64,000 bases of DNA from Symsagittifera roscoffensis (taxonomy: Eukaryota > Xenacoelomorpha > Acoela > Convolutidae): NCBI RefSeq assembly GCF_963678635.1, contig NC_087070.1, positions 4,312,539-4,376,538 on the forward strand, given 5' to 3'. The position numbers and the translations under genes were made by a program. Each line of letters opens with the position of its first letter. Positions within the stretch are counted from its first letter, which is position 1. The notes under the pieces are model-generated. The model saw nothing but the letters and a program-made list of their open reading frames with translations, searched no databases and was not told where the DNA came from. Below, piece by piece: positions 44,721-57,084 of this stretch.

Positions 44721-45589
44721 TTAAATTCCCAAACATACATATAGTTTGGACGGCAGGAAAAAATCTTGCACTACCAGATACATTAAGTAGAAATACACCA
44801 CCTGAACTACTTACACGAAAAACTACAATTGAAACACCAGAAAATATTATATTCTATCTAGCAAAAAAAGAAACATCACCAAGATTAGAATGCAAATACG
44901 CAGTAAAAATTGATATAGATCATTCACAAATAAATAACCTACAACATTTCCAACTCTATTTAGATTGTCAATTTAATCACTATGAAGTAGATCTATGAGG
45001 AACATCCACATTCAAACCAATTCCTTATTCACATTGGATAACAAATAATACTCAACAAAAAACATTAAAACAACAACCACACAAAAAATACACGTTTCCA
45101 TTGATAGAAAAAGAAAATTTAACTGACAAAATAAACTTATCAGGACCACCAATAAATGAATCAAAATACAAAATAAATCAAGTTTTTGATCTCCCTGACC
45201 CACTCGACACAATTCCATTATCAAAATTAGAAGTTGAAAATATTTTTCTTCCACCAACAGAAAAAATTACACTACAGTTATTACAAAAATATCAATTCCT
45301 TGATCCCGTAATTCGACAAATCAAATCACGGCACGAATATAAAACGAAACCAACAAAAGCTGATACAACAATATTAGGAAAAAAAACACTCCTTAGATAC
45401 TTTAGAAAATATAATAATATAACTATTAATGAAATTACAGACTTTTAGAAAATCAAACACCCGATTTTAAAGTACCCTGTCTCCCCCTCAGCATGATGTT
45501 GATAGCATTCAACATATCACACACACAAAATACAAAAGGAGACTCAGGATCAGAAAAGACATATTCAAACTTTACACAAAATTTTTACT

Positions 45590-46674
45590 TCCCAAATGCA
45601 CCAATTTGGATTAAAGTATTATGAAACGATTGCATAAAATGTCAATTAAAAAAACCTTATCCAAATCAAAAACAAATAGCAAAAAAACAAGATTTTAAAG
45701 GACAAAGTCTATATTTCAATCATAGAATTTCATTCGACACAAAAAGACCAATTTCACTTTCCTCCGAAGGAAATTCTTATATTATGGTAATTGTTGATGC
45801 ATTTACACACTACGTAGCACTCAACCCAGTACCAACACACTACGTAGCACTCAACCCAGTACCACATTGTAATGCTTACTATGCATATACAACACTCTAC
45901 GAACACTGCATAGCTAAATTCGGATTACCCGAAATACTAGTCACAGATAATGGAACAAAATCCATTAACAACGAAATCATCACATTATGCCACCTGTATA
46001 AACATAAACCACTTACATATCATGCACCTTGGACAAATGGATTAGTCGAAGGTATGAATCGTTCACTACAAGAATATCTTAGATGTATCATTAATGGAAA
46101 TGATACACGATACACTGAATTTTCAACCGATGTAAACTTATTCCCATTATCCTATAATTCACAAATCACAACAACTTTAGGAATGTCACCATACGAAATG
46201 GTTTTTAATCAAAAGCCACGAAAACCAATCATGTTTACAGCAAACGCTCATAAAAATGCACAAGGTTATTGTCAACCAAACAAAGATTCAATTTGTTATA
46301 ACCTACTCTTACACACATATGATGAAGACCACTTTCATCATCCACAAATTTTGATATTAGCTTCCGGTACACATACCAAATGGATTTTAAAAAGAGATAA
46401 AAAACACAATGAAATCTACCAAAAAGTAACAAAGAAATTGTTTTAAAGGCAAAATATAAATAACCAAACTAATTCACGCTTCATGCCAGCCACAGACTTA
46501 AAAATTGGAACATTTGTTTTGATACCTAATTTTAATACACAAAAAGGAATCTCCAAAAATTTACAACCACTTCAAAAAGAACCCTACCGAATAATTGATA
46601 AACCAACTGAAGTAACATACAAACTCACTGATTTAAATAAAAAAGAAATCGTTCAACACCGTAACAACTTTTAA
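45590..46674 (+). pseudogene. Integrase relic, first copy
   Basis: Shows the zinc-finger end CIKCQL, the core start YIMVIVDAFTHYVALNPVP, KFGLPEILVTDNGTKSINN with the second catalytic Asp, and YHAPWTNGLVEGMNRSLQ with the catalytic Glu. A TLGMSPYEMVFNQKPRKP block follows, and a C-terminal domain with FVLIPNF and YKLTDLNKKEIVQHRNNF of the GPY/F type. It is a copy within the duplicated segment, and broken. Confidence 0.88.
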
Positions 46675-47877
46675 CCTTTTTACCCAAAAGAATACGCACT
46701 CCGCGAATTAACTCAATTATATTCTTTCACAGATTTACACATCGTTCAAAATAACCCACAAATAGAACAGAATCAAAACGTTAATACCACAAAAAATACA
46801 AAAACAATTCAATAGCAAAATATAGACCCTAAAAGATCAAACACACCAGAACCAAAAATACCTCAAAAAGAAAGAAAAAATAGAAAACTAACAGAAAAAT
46901 TTTTATCACAAAATCATTAACAAAAATCCGAACATAGAGAATCATCACGTCTTAGAAGTCAACCACGGAAAAACTATAAAACATTCATCCCACTGTCTAA
47001 AATATTAAAGAAAGTTGAATTTCAGAAACAACTTTAATTTAGATTACCGCAAACAATCTTTTTAACCACTTTAAACCTTCATATTTCTGTAAAAACATGC
47101 TGAAAATAACCTCGATCAATTCTAGTTCAAATTCAGCCAATAGAAATTGTTCAAATTGTCACCTTTATATCTCTAATGCAAATTTATTTAGCCGATAGAA
47201 ATTAATCTCCATGCATATCTATAACTATAACTTTACAACCTCCAGGTCAAAAATAAGCAACTTACTAAAACTTGACAACTAAAATAAACACTACTTCCTA
47301 CTTCAATATTATAACCCTCCCCTATCATATTATGCAAAAATCAACAATATTTTCCCAATTCAGACCTCATAAGTCCCCCAACCAAAAATGGCAAATTAGC
47401 CTAAAGTAAAAAAGACACATGATCATTTTGCCTAAAGTACAAATATTTCAAAGATACCCCCATTTATCAAACAAATGAAAACAATACTATGAAGACCTCC
47501 CCGAACACCGAAAAAATAGCCCTCAACAATTTTTGACAAAACTCAACCCACTTGTCAAAAAATCAATAAATAATCCGACCACACTTGAATTTCGCCTCAA
47601 AATTTTAAAAAATAGTCGACGAACGAATCATTTCTTATATGCTTCTTTCCATAACAGTTGATCACATAAAACAAAAACTTCTAAACCTCTTCAAAAAATT
47701 AATCAATCTATTTAAGTTTTTGATATACGTTTTCATTGATATTTTTGAATCTCTTGTAATAATTTCTATAATTTTTTGCAATCTTTTTTCAATTTTGTAT
47801 TCCATATTTGAAATATAACTCCAACTCTCCCAAATCCTGACTACATCTACAGGTACGAATACGTATAATCTATCTAA

Positions 47878-48072
47878 ATGATACGAAATATTTTCAGTCG
47901 AACAGATATTTTTCTTTTATTCATAATTTTCCTCACATTTTTAATCTCCCTCATCATGACAATGTGCAAATGTATAAAAAAGGCAATAGTCACTATTGCC
48001 CTAGCAACTATTCTCTTGATACTTTTTATTGAAGAATATTATAATAAACACAAATTTTCCAGTAAAAATTAA
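47878..48072 (+). other. Small two-helix membrane frame, first copy
   Basis: A 64-residue frame starts MIRNIFSRTDIFLLFIIF and has two hydrophobic segments separated by the Cys/Lys-rich MTMCKCIKKA. It is identical in both copies of the duplicated segment. The DNA for the second helix entry holds a perfect palindrome, GGCAATAGTCACTATTGCC, at 47982-48000. It may be a small ORF of the element or chance. It has no recognised homologue. Confidence 0.4.
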
Positions 48073-48165
48073 AATTCAGATGGAAAAAAATAGTTCACCA
48101 CTATTTCATAAACCCATAGATCATAAACCCATAGTATTCATAAATCATAAACCCATAATATCACA

Positions 48166-51100
48166 GATCATAAACCCATAATATTTCTTTTTACACAGAA
48201 ATCAAACCCAAACCATAGAGTTTACAGATTTTAATTAATTTTAATTAAATTCCCAAACTTACATATAGTTTGGACGGCAGGAAAAAATCTTGCACTACCA
48301 GATACATTAAGTAGAAATACACCACCTGAACTACTTACACGAAAAACTACAATTGAAATACCAGAAAATATTATATTCTATCTAGCAAAAAAAGAAACAT
48401 CACCAAGATTAGAATGCAAATACGCAGTAAAAATTGATATAGATCAGTCACAAATAAATAACTTACAACACTTCCAACTCTATTTAGATTGTCAATATAA
48501 TCACTATGAAGTAGATCTATGAGGAGCATCCACATTCAAACCAATTCCTTATTCACATTGGATAACAATTAATACTCAACAAAAAAAATTAAAACAACAA
48601 CCACACAAAAAATACACCTTTTCATTGATAGAAAAAGAAAATTTAACTGACAAAATAAACTTATCAGGACCACCAATAAATGAATCAAAATACAAAATAA
48701 ATCAAGTTTTTGATCTCCATGACCCACTCGACACAATTCCATTATCAAAATTAGAAGTTGAAAATATTTTTCTTCCACCAACAGAAAAAATTACACTACA
48801 ATTATTACAAAAATATCAATTCCTTGATCCCGTAATTCGACAAATCAAATCACGGCACGAATATAAAACGAAACCAACAAAAGCTGATACAACAATATTA
48901 GGAAATAAAACACTCCTCAGATACTTTAGAAAATATAATAATATAACTATTAATGAAATTACAGACTTTTAGAAAATCAAACACCCGATTTTAAAGTAAC
49001 CTGTCTCCCCCTCAGCATGATGTTGATAGCATTCAACATATCACACACACAAAATACAAAAAAAAGATTCAGGATCAGAAAAGACATATTCAAACTTTAC
49101 ACAAAATTTTTACTTCCCAAATGCACCAATTTGAATTAAAGTATTATGAAACGATTGCATAATATGTCAATTAAATAAACCTTATCCAAATCAAAAACAA
49201 ATAGCAAAAAAACAAGATTTTAAAGGACAAAGTCTATATTTCAATCATAGAATTTCATTCGACACCAAAAGACCAATTTCACTATCCTCCGAAGGAAATT
49301 CTTATATTATGGTAATTGTTGATGCATTTACACACTACGTAGCACTCAACCCAGTACCACATTGTAATGCTTACTATGCATATACAACACTCTACGAACA
49401 CTGCATAGCTAAATTCGGATTACCCGAAATACTAGTCACAGATAATGGAACAAAATCCATTAACAACGACATCGTCACATTATGCCACCTGTATAAACAT
49501 AAACCACGTACATATCATGCACCTTGGACAAATGGATTAGTCGAAGGTATGAATCGTTCACTACAAGAATATCTTAGATGCATCATTAATGGAAATGATA
49601 CACGATACACTGAATGGTCAACCGATGTAAAATTATTCCCATTATCATATAATTCACAAATCACAACAACTTTAGGAATGTCACCATACGAAATGGTTTT
49701 TAATCAAAAGCCACGAAAACCAATCATGTTTACAGCAAACGCTCATAAAAATGCACAAGGTTATTGTCAACCAAACAAAGATTCAATTTGTTATAACCTA
49801 CTCTTACACACACATGATGAAGACCACTTTCATCATCCACAAATTTTGAAATTAGCTTCCGGTACACATACCAAATGGATTTTAAAAAGAGATAAAAAAC
49901 ACAATGAAATCTATCAAAAAGAAATTTTTTTAAAGGCAAAATATAAATAACCAAACTAATTCACGCTTCATGCCAGCCACAGACTTAAAAATTGGAACAT
50001 TTGTTTTGATACCTAATTTTAATACACAAAAAGGACTCTCCAAAAAATTACAACCACTTCGGAAAGAACCCTACCAAATAATTGATAAACCAACTGAAGT
50101 AACATACAAACTCACTGATTTAAAAAAAAAAGAAATCGTTCAACACCGTAACAACTTTTTACCTTATTACCCAAAAGAATACGCACTCCGCGAATTAACT
50201 CAATTATATTCTTTCACATATTTACACATCGTTCAAAATAACCCACAAATAGAACAGAATCAAAACGTTAATACCGCAAAAAATACAAAAACAATTCAAC
50301 AGCAAAATATAGACCCTAAAAGATCAAACACACCAGAACCAAAAATACCTCAGAAAGAAAGAAAAAATAGAAAACTAACAGAAAAATTTTTATCACAGGA
50401 TCATTAACAAAAATCCGAACATAGAGAATCATCACGTCTTAGAAGTCAACCACGGAAAAACTATAAAACATTCATCCCACTGTCTAAAATATTAAAGAAA
50501 GTTGAAATTCAGAAACAATTTTAATTTAGATTACCGCAAACATTCTTTTTAACCATTTTAAACCTTCACATTTCTGTAAAAACATGCTGAAAATAACCTC
50601 GATCAATTCTAGTTCAAATTCAGCCAATAGAAATTGTTCAAATTGTCACCTTTATATCTCTAATGCAAATTTATTTAGCCGATAGAAATTAATCTCCATG
50701 CATATCTATAACTATAACTTTACAACCTCCAGGTCAAAAATAAGCAACTTACTAAAACTTGACAACTAAAATAAACACTACTTCCTACTTCAATATTATA
50801 ACCCTCCCCTATCATATTATGCAAAAATCAACAATATTTTCCCAATTCAGACCTCAAAAGTCCCCCAACCAAAAATGGCAAATTAGCCTAAAGTAAAAAA
50901 GACACATGATCATTTTTCCTAAAGTACAAATATTTCAAAGATACCCCCATTTATCAAACAAATGAAAACAATACTATGAAGACCTCCCCGAACACCGAAA
51001 AAATAGCCCTCAACAATTTTTGACAAAACTCAACCCACTTGTCAAAAAATCAATAAATAATCCGACCACACTTGAATTTCGCCTCAAAATTTTAAAAAAT

Positions 51101-51566
51101 AGTCGACGAACGAATCATTTCTTATATGCTTCTTTCCATAACAGTTGATCACATAAAACAAAAACTTCTAAACCTCTTCAAAAAATTAATCAATCTATTT
51201 AAGTTTTTGATATACGTTTTCATTGATATTTTTGAATCTCTTGTAATAATTTCTATAATTTTTTGCAATCTTTTTTCAATTTTGTATTCCATATTTGAAA
51301 TATAACTCCAACTCTCCCAAATCCTGACTACATCTACAGGTACGAATACGTATAATCTATCTAAATGATACGAAATATTTTCAGTCGAACAGATATTTTT
51401 CTTTTATTCATAATTTTCCTCACATTTTTAATCTCCCTCATCATGACAATGTGCAAATGTATAAAAAAGGCAATAGTCACTATTGCCCTAGCAACTATTC
51501 TCTTGATACTTTTTATTGAAGAATATTATAATAAACACAAATTTTCCAGTAAAAATTAAAATTCAG
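48166..51566 (+). repeat. 3.4-kb duplicated segment, copy 2
   Basis: Second copy of 44640-48076 in direct orientation, nearly identical. Unlike copy 1 it continues directly into the unique Pro/Ser-rich and Env region, so copy 2 is in the original downstream context. Confidence 0.93.
49100..50407 (+). pseudogene. Integrase relic, second copy
   Basis: Same core, GPY/F-like domain and Lys/Gln-rich tail as the first copy, including LVTDNGTKSINN and NGLVEGMNRSLQ. The tail after the GPY/F block (about 50180-50407) is Asn/Gln/Lys-rich. It is part of the same fossil element. Confidence 0.88.
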
Positions 51567-52330
51567 ATAACTTTCCAAAATTGCTAATCAACCACCACCA
51601 AACCAGCTCCCACCAACCACATCCCAAGAAAATCAAATAACACCTACAACTACAAACAATCCCCAACCATCAACACACATTTCTTTTCAAGACAACCCAT
51701 ACACTTTTGAAGAACGACACGCACGCTTATCAGAACCACTAGAACCAGTTCATCGACAAGCATCTTTAAGTTAACCAACATATAATTTATATCCCACCTT
51801 GCAACAAGACCTCAATCGAGTCAGACACATTAGCCAGAATCAAAATACAAATCAGATACATAGACAAATTATACACCCGCGAAGAAATAGAAATTTTCAA
51901 ACCCCCAGAGTTCATTTTGATATACCCCAATCACCAACACCAACTACCTCAGAACTTTCAAGCAGTACACTACCAGAAACTCCCACACTTCTTTCACAAC
52001 ATAGCACCTCCAATATACCCTCAGACTACCTAGGTTCAACCCCACATCACAACAAATCCGAGATAACCCTTTTAATCCCCCAGACACTACAGAACGACCA
52101 CCATATTGGACAACACACTCATATACTCAAGGTGAACCGAATATAGTAAATGAACCAATAGATTTTTCTTCTGATACAACGCTATCATCATTACCAGAAA
52201 CACTCTCACTTCCATCAACACCATCAATAAATCAAGTCTCACCAACTTTTTTCCCTTTAAATTTTCCAAACAACCTCGACGCTAGATACCGAGAACAATC
52301 AACGTCAAATATCCCTTACGATTAGATTGG
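51567..52330 (+). other. Pro/Ser/Gln-rich coding-like region between pol and env
   Basis: The plus strand has a composition rich in Pro, Ser, Thr and Gln, with SPTPTTSELSSSTLPETPTL and HPRRNRNFQTPRVHFDIP, but no domain. Its place after integrase and before Env, and its low complexity, suggest a disordered element protein or a polyprotein linker. A second proline-rich region follows Env at 55.06-56.1 kb. Confidence 0.45.
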
Positions 52331-52689
52331 AATAGTTTCGTAGCACCTCCCCCACTATTTGGACAACATCAAGAAAGTAACCGACTCCATAGTTGGGCAC
52401 TTAATAGACTACAATATAGACAAGATATCCACGAAAATATCCGAGAACATAACATTCAAAAACTTCAACAAAACAGTCTCCAATTAAAATTTGAAATCAC
52501 AGTCAAACTTAATAAATTGTTCAACACCCTTTTCCCTAAGTCCACCAAACATAACAGCTCAATCACTACCTCTCATGTTTATAACAACTGAAGTAATATA
52601 TAAATACGATAGATACACCAAAAACACAATTGGATATATCACATTTTATAACCCATACTCCGGATTATCAAACACATGTATATCTTAAA

Positions 52690-54950
52690 GATATTTACGT
52701 TTCAACACATTCTTTTTCCAATTTTTTCCGAACAACATACGAATCCATCCCCTCGTACAGGACCTCAGGATTTGTTAGTAACACACTATGATTGTGAAGA
52801 AAACTAACAAAAAACACTACACAAATACGCTATAAATCAAGTCACACAATGCGAATCCGAACCACAAGCCATAGAAACAACAATTATAGTTGCCACACTA
52901 TACTCAAAAGCCCGATCAACAACATTAACAGGATTCAAGTTTACAGCAACATTTTCCGAAAAGAAAGTACATTGCTCGCAAGTCTCAAACGGAAATAAAA
53001 ACCGACTCGACCACGAATCTTTCTATCAAAGTAAAATAGAAAGATTACTACATCTTAGCCCTCAAGACTGTAAGAATGAACTTAGACGATTAAACTTAAC
53101 ACAAAACGACGGAATGATTAGAGAACTTGTAAATTTTCAAGTTTTCCCAGACTTAGCACATCAAGCAGAACTTGAAAAACACCAAGGTCACATTAGACTA
53201 GACAGAAGTTTCCCCTTTCATGGAACACACGGAAGATTGACATACGATCTACATGATAAACACTGGATACCACATATAGGTATCAATGATCCCTCAAATT
53301 GCAAATCAGCGATAAAAACTAGGATATCAAGAAATGATGTTTTTTGACTGGAAAATACAACTTGAAAAAGTACATTTAACACGAGATTTAAAAGACGATA
53401 AAATTCTTTACCAAGGCATTCGACTTTCTTGCAAAAATGACTAAGGATATTGCGATCCTACAACACGCACACAAGCAACCATTGTATGGTTTTCTGAAGA
53501 AACATGCACAGTTTTTCATGTCGCAAAAATACACGCTAGAATGATTAAATTTCACCAAAAATTTTTTATTGAATCAATACCATTTGAAGAAGTCAATCCT
53601 GATAAAATCAGAAACAATAACCACAAATTTAGAAACCTCCACAATATAGAAAACAAACTGACATGATTTAAAATATACCCGGAAACAGAACTAGCATGTA
53701 AATATAAAAAACCAATTTACAAAACACAGTACTCAGAAACCCTTGTTGAATACAAACATGGTTTCGACATGAATACAGGACATCTTATTGTAGACCCTAT
53801 GGCCACATCTCATTCATTTACCGACGGAAACCCTTATGTCTCAGTAAAATTTCAGAAAAACATAGGAAGAATAGGTGGAAAATTAAAACCACAAGACGCC
53901 GATAGTACATGGTTACAAGAACTATCACTCATGAACCGCATATATTTTGGCGCAATTCACTATGATATACATCTAGACATGAAACTAGATTACACAATAA
54001 GCAGAATTTTTCAAGAAATGTCACTCTCAGAATTAGAAACACTACACCAATCATGTGAAATTGAAAGAACACAAATTCTACAGTCACTAGCACTAGCAGT
54101 TCTCAAAATACCGTATGCAGGATATTTTTTATCCGGAAATAGATCAAATTTTATTAATTATGAGGGAAATATTTTATGGTATTACACTTGTACAAAAAAA
54201 GTATTACCTTTATACGTTTTTGAAGATAAAAGATGTTAGAAAAGAATCCCCATATTCTACAAAAATAAAGTATATTTTGTTGATATACTCTCAAGACGAA
54301 CATATTTTTGGGACACAGCAGTACCATGTGGATCAGAAAACAGCCACAACGTTGTACAATTAAATCCCGACGAAGATAAAAACAATCTACTAACACCATA
54401 CCCAGCATTAATGCCACCATTACAAAAGTTTTCACCTGAAAGCATTCGAGCTATAGCCCGCAATCCAAACATGGATTTACAATCGATAGGTATATATCCT
54501 AAATCCGATACACAACATCACATTAGAACACAACAGTTTCAAGAACTACTTACACAAATGGACAATATACAACGACAATCAATAGACCAAAATTTATGAA
54601 AACTTGCAGAAACAGCAGGATTTTCAGATATTTACGCACAAGATTACAGCGGATATTTTAAAGACATCAAAGGTTACATATATTTAAACGGTGAAAAATA
54701 TCGACCATAAGATATATCACCAAGGAAAATTTTTTATTTTGTAAATCTCAAAAACGAAGTTTTAGCCTTTCTAGGATGGCCATATTACATCTTAGAAAGA
54801 TTGACTATCTTATACGCAATGTTTAATTTTATTGGATTTCTTTTCTCATTACTAAAAGGAATCTATAACACATGCGCAATACATACACAAGTAAACCGAC
54901 AAGCCAGCGTAGCACGCATATTATTTGCAGGATTCATCATCAATAAATAA
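52690..54950 (+). pseudogene. Chuvirus-type envelope glycoprotein relic
   Basis: Landmarks in order are a hydrophobic start (about 52.69 kb), THYDCEEN, a QVTQCESEP block, an ectodomain with SLSELETLHQSCEIERTQIL and YAGYFLSGNRSNFINYEGN, and a Cys-rich RIPIFYKNKVYFVDILSRRT block. A hydrophobic membrane segment lies near 54.83 kb and a short basic tail follows. The CEIERTQ...AGYxLSGNRSNF pattern and the RIPI-Y--K--FVD-ILSRRT pattern fit the glycoproteins of chuviruses (Jingchuvirales) and those captured by LTR retroelements in several animals. The assignment is by eye. The gene is broken. Confidence 0.65.
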
Positions 54951-55059
54951 AATCCTCCTAGATGCACAAATTAAAGAATAAAATACAAAACTATCAACAA
55001 ATTCCAACACATACGATGACTCAAATAATAATACCAACGCATTACCTACGGCACTCCAT

Positions 55060-56102
55060 TTGCCACATCTACACCATAATCATCCATTATCATTAGTCTC
55101 ACGAAATTTTCGAAACTTAGCAATCACAAATCCCCCAAACTTAAGACCCAGCCACATACAAAGCCCCATCCAACATATAGTGACACAACACCCGCCAACT
55201 GACGACACATACGAACAAATCATTGAACAGCCCCATAACACCACTTTTCAGTCTCAAAATAATCATTGTTTTAGCCAACGATGAGCAGACAATTTGGATC
55301 ACTCCACCGATCAAACTCCCACCCTGCCAACCTTCAAAATCCACTCCCTATTATCCCACTTTTTGCTTTTCCGCCACCTGATTCACCACAAGCTAATACA
55401 TCATCAGGCATGAATTCTGACACTTACTCAGATATCACAATTTATACAACTATTTCGCAATTTGATAATTCTGATATCGAAACTCCCGATGAGTTCGCAG
55501 ATTCCGAACCATCCCCTTCTACTCATACCCCGACCAGCTCAACAACCTTCTCAAAACCCCCTTTCTGACCTATCCAAACCCAAAGCCAACATACATCTCC
55601 CTACACTCCTTCTCAAGTAACCCCAACCTACTCCCCATTTAATAATGAACGCTCTACCAACAACTCCCCAGATAATATTCAAATTTCCGAAGAAGTAGAT
55701 AATTTTATAACACTCCAACAACAATTGCTATCTCCCCACGCCCTAACTATTCACCAATTATCATCAACAATAACATCATCAAATCCACCAACACCTACAC
55801 CAATTTCAGACTATACTCCATCATTGGCTCATTCATCCACTTCAACAGAATCATCCAACAGTACTAACCGTGCTTATAGAACTTTTAAACGTAAATTCCC
55901 AAATCATCCATTCCCATCCAAACCCGGAACCGCCCGAGAATATATCAATCATCCAGACCACCCCAATACTACGAATTTTCTTCAAATAACCCTACCTTTA
56001 TTTCCACAATATACACTAAATCACTCCGACTCTAACCCTGAACCACGTCACTTTGTAGATGAACATGTATTAATACCCACACTTCATTGGACAGCTTATT
56101 AA
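55060..56102 (+). other. Second Pro/Ser-rich coding-like region, after Env
   Basis: Two long open stretches (55281-55568 and 55725-56102) are rich in Pro, Ser, Thr and Asn, for example TPTPISDYTPSLAHSSTSTE. The second turns into a more ordinary sequence, RAYRTFKRKFPNHPFPSKPG then FLQITLPLFPQY. No homologue was recognised. Its composition resembles the region before Env, so both may be related or may belong to one polyprotein type. Confidence 0.4.
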
Positions 56103-56274
56103 AATTTCACTAACCCCCTTACGCTACCACTCTATAACACCACTATCGATATTGAAAGGAATAAAGACTAATTATTCAGATTAACCACAGCACTCACTCC
56201 CCGACAATTTACATACGTACGATATAAAAAATTACTAAAAACATTCACTGCACCCCGCGCTAACGACTACTCAA

Positions 56275-57084
56275 TTGAATATTACGATCATAACATTATC
56301 AGATCTAATCAAGACCAATTTCTTGACGACAATAAGTTCGCTAATCCACAAATCACAGAAAAGTTTTTTTATTAAATCATCATACATATTCACACTTAAC
56401 ATACTTGATAAAAAGCATGATCACATTATTTCAAAAGCACTATCAGACATTCAAGCGTATGAACCCTTTCACAAAAAATTTCAAATATTTTCACTAACTT
56501 TTCACTTCCTGACACCAAAAGAACGCGATTTGCACTGCTTACACGACATCATGTTGAGAACTTAGCAAACACATACTTATACTTATTATCGTTTTATCCA
56601 AAATCATTTTCATTTACCCACACCATCACGACAACATCACCACAGATTTCAATTCATGAATTCCAAATACAGCTCACCGTTTTTCCTAAACTTCACGTAT
56701 TGCATTAAAAATACTAATTTCCAAGGCATCTTCCGGAATTATGATCCAGTCACTCAAGTGTATACATTTTGTCCCCTCACGAAGACCTTCAACGACGAAG
56801 AATCCCGACCCCTGATCATTCCGCATGAATATATTCAACCTATAGAAGTACCCATTTTAGAATTTATCCATAACACTAAATATAATCATAAAATTTATAA
56901 TCTAATCCAGAACACACCTCATGAATTTGCAGTAGGCACCGAAGAACTAAAAACCATAAAAGCAGTGCAATTGCTTTGGCCACTGCTGCAAACTAAAAAT
57001 ATAATACGCGTACTAGCAAAACTACTAACTACCTCAGACGCTATTTACAACATTTTCCCTCACGGCTTTTTCCCCGACGACTAA
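56275..57084 (+). other. Two unidentified open stretches at the end of the element
   Basis: Open stretches occur at 56275-56565 and 56656-57084. The second, 142 residues, looks protein-like: FTYCIKNTNFQGIFRNYDPV, SRPLIIPHEYIQPIEVPILE, then EELKTIKAVQLLWPLLQTKN. It ends FPHGFFPDD at a TAA. It has mixed hydrophobic and polar composition, unlike the chance frames elsewhere. No family was recognised. The position after Env suggests an accessory gene of the element or cargo. Confidence 0.45.

Larger units (their letters stand above)
44640..48076 (+). repeat. 3.4-kb duplicated segment, copy 1
   Basis: Corresponds almost base for base to 48166-51566, with offset near 3.49-3.53 kb. It runs from GATCATAAACCCATAATATT to AAAATTAAAATTCAGAT. 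After it, 48077-48165 holds a short patch matching the region near 43474 (AATAGTTCACCACTA) and several tandem variants of CATAAACCCATA. The patch suggests template switching or unequal exchange within the element. Confidence 0.93.
42100..57084 (+). mobile_element. Broken Ty3/gypsy-type element with chuvirus-type Env
   Basis: Plus-strand coding remnants run in the order reverse transcriptase (43.4-44.1 kb), RNase H (44.3-44.7 kb), integrase, chromatin-side tail, small membrane frame, Pro/Ser-rich region, envelope glycoprotein (52.7-54.95 kb) and further frames to 57.08 kb. A 3.4-kb segment carrying the RNase H end, integrase and following region is present twice (44640-48076 and 48166-51566). 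The copies are nearly identical, so this duplication is much younger than the minus-strand gypsy LTR pair. The start is approximate. No Gag was recognised, and no near-identical LTRs were found, although diverged direct repeats D lie outside at 37.4 and 58.7 kb. Many breaks are present throughout, so it is a fossil. Confidence 0.8.
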
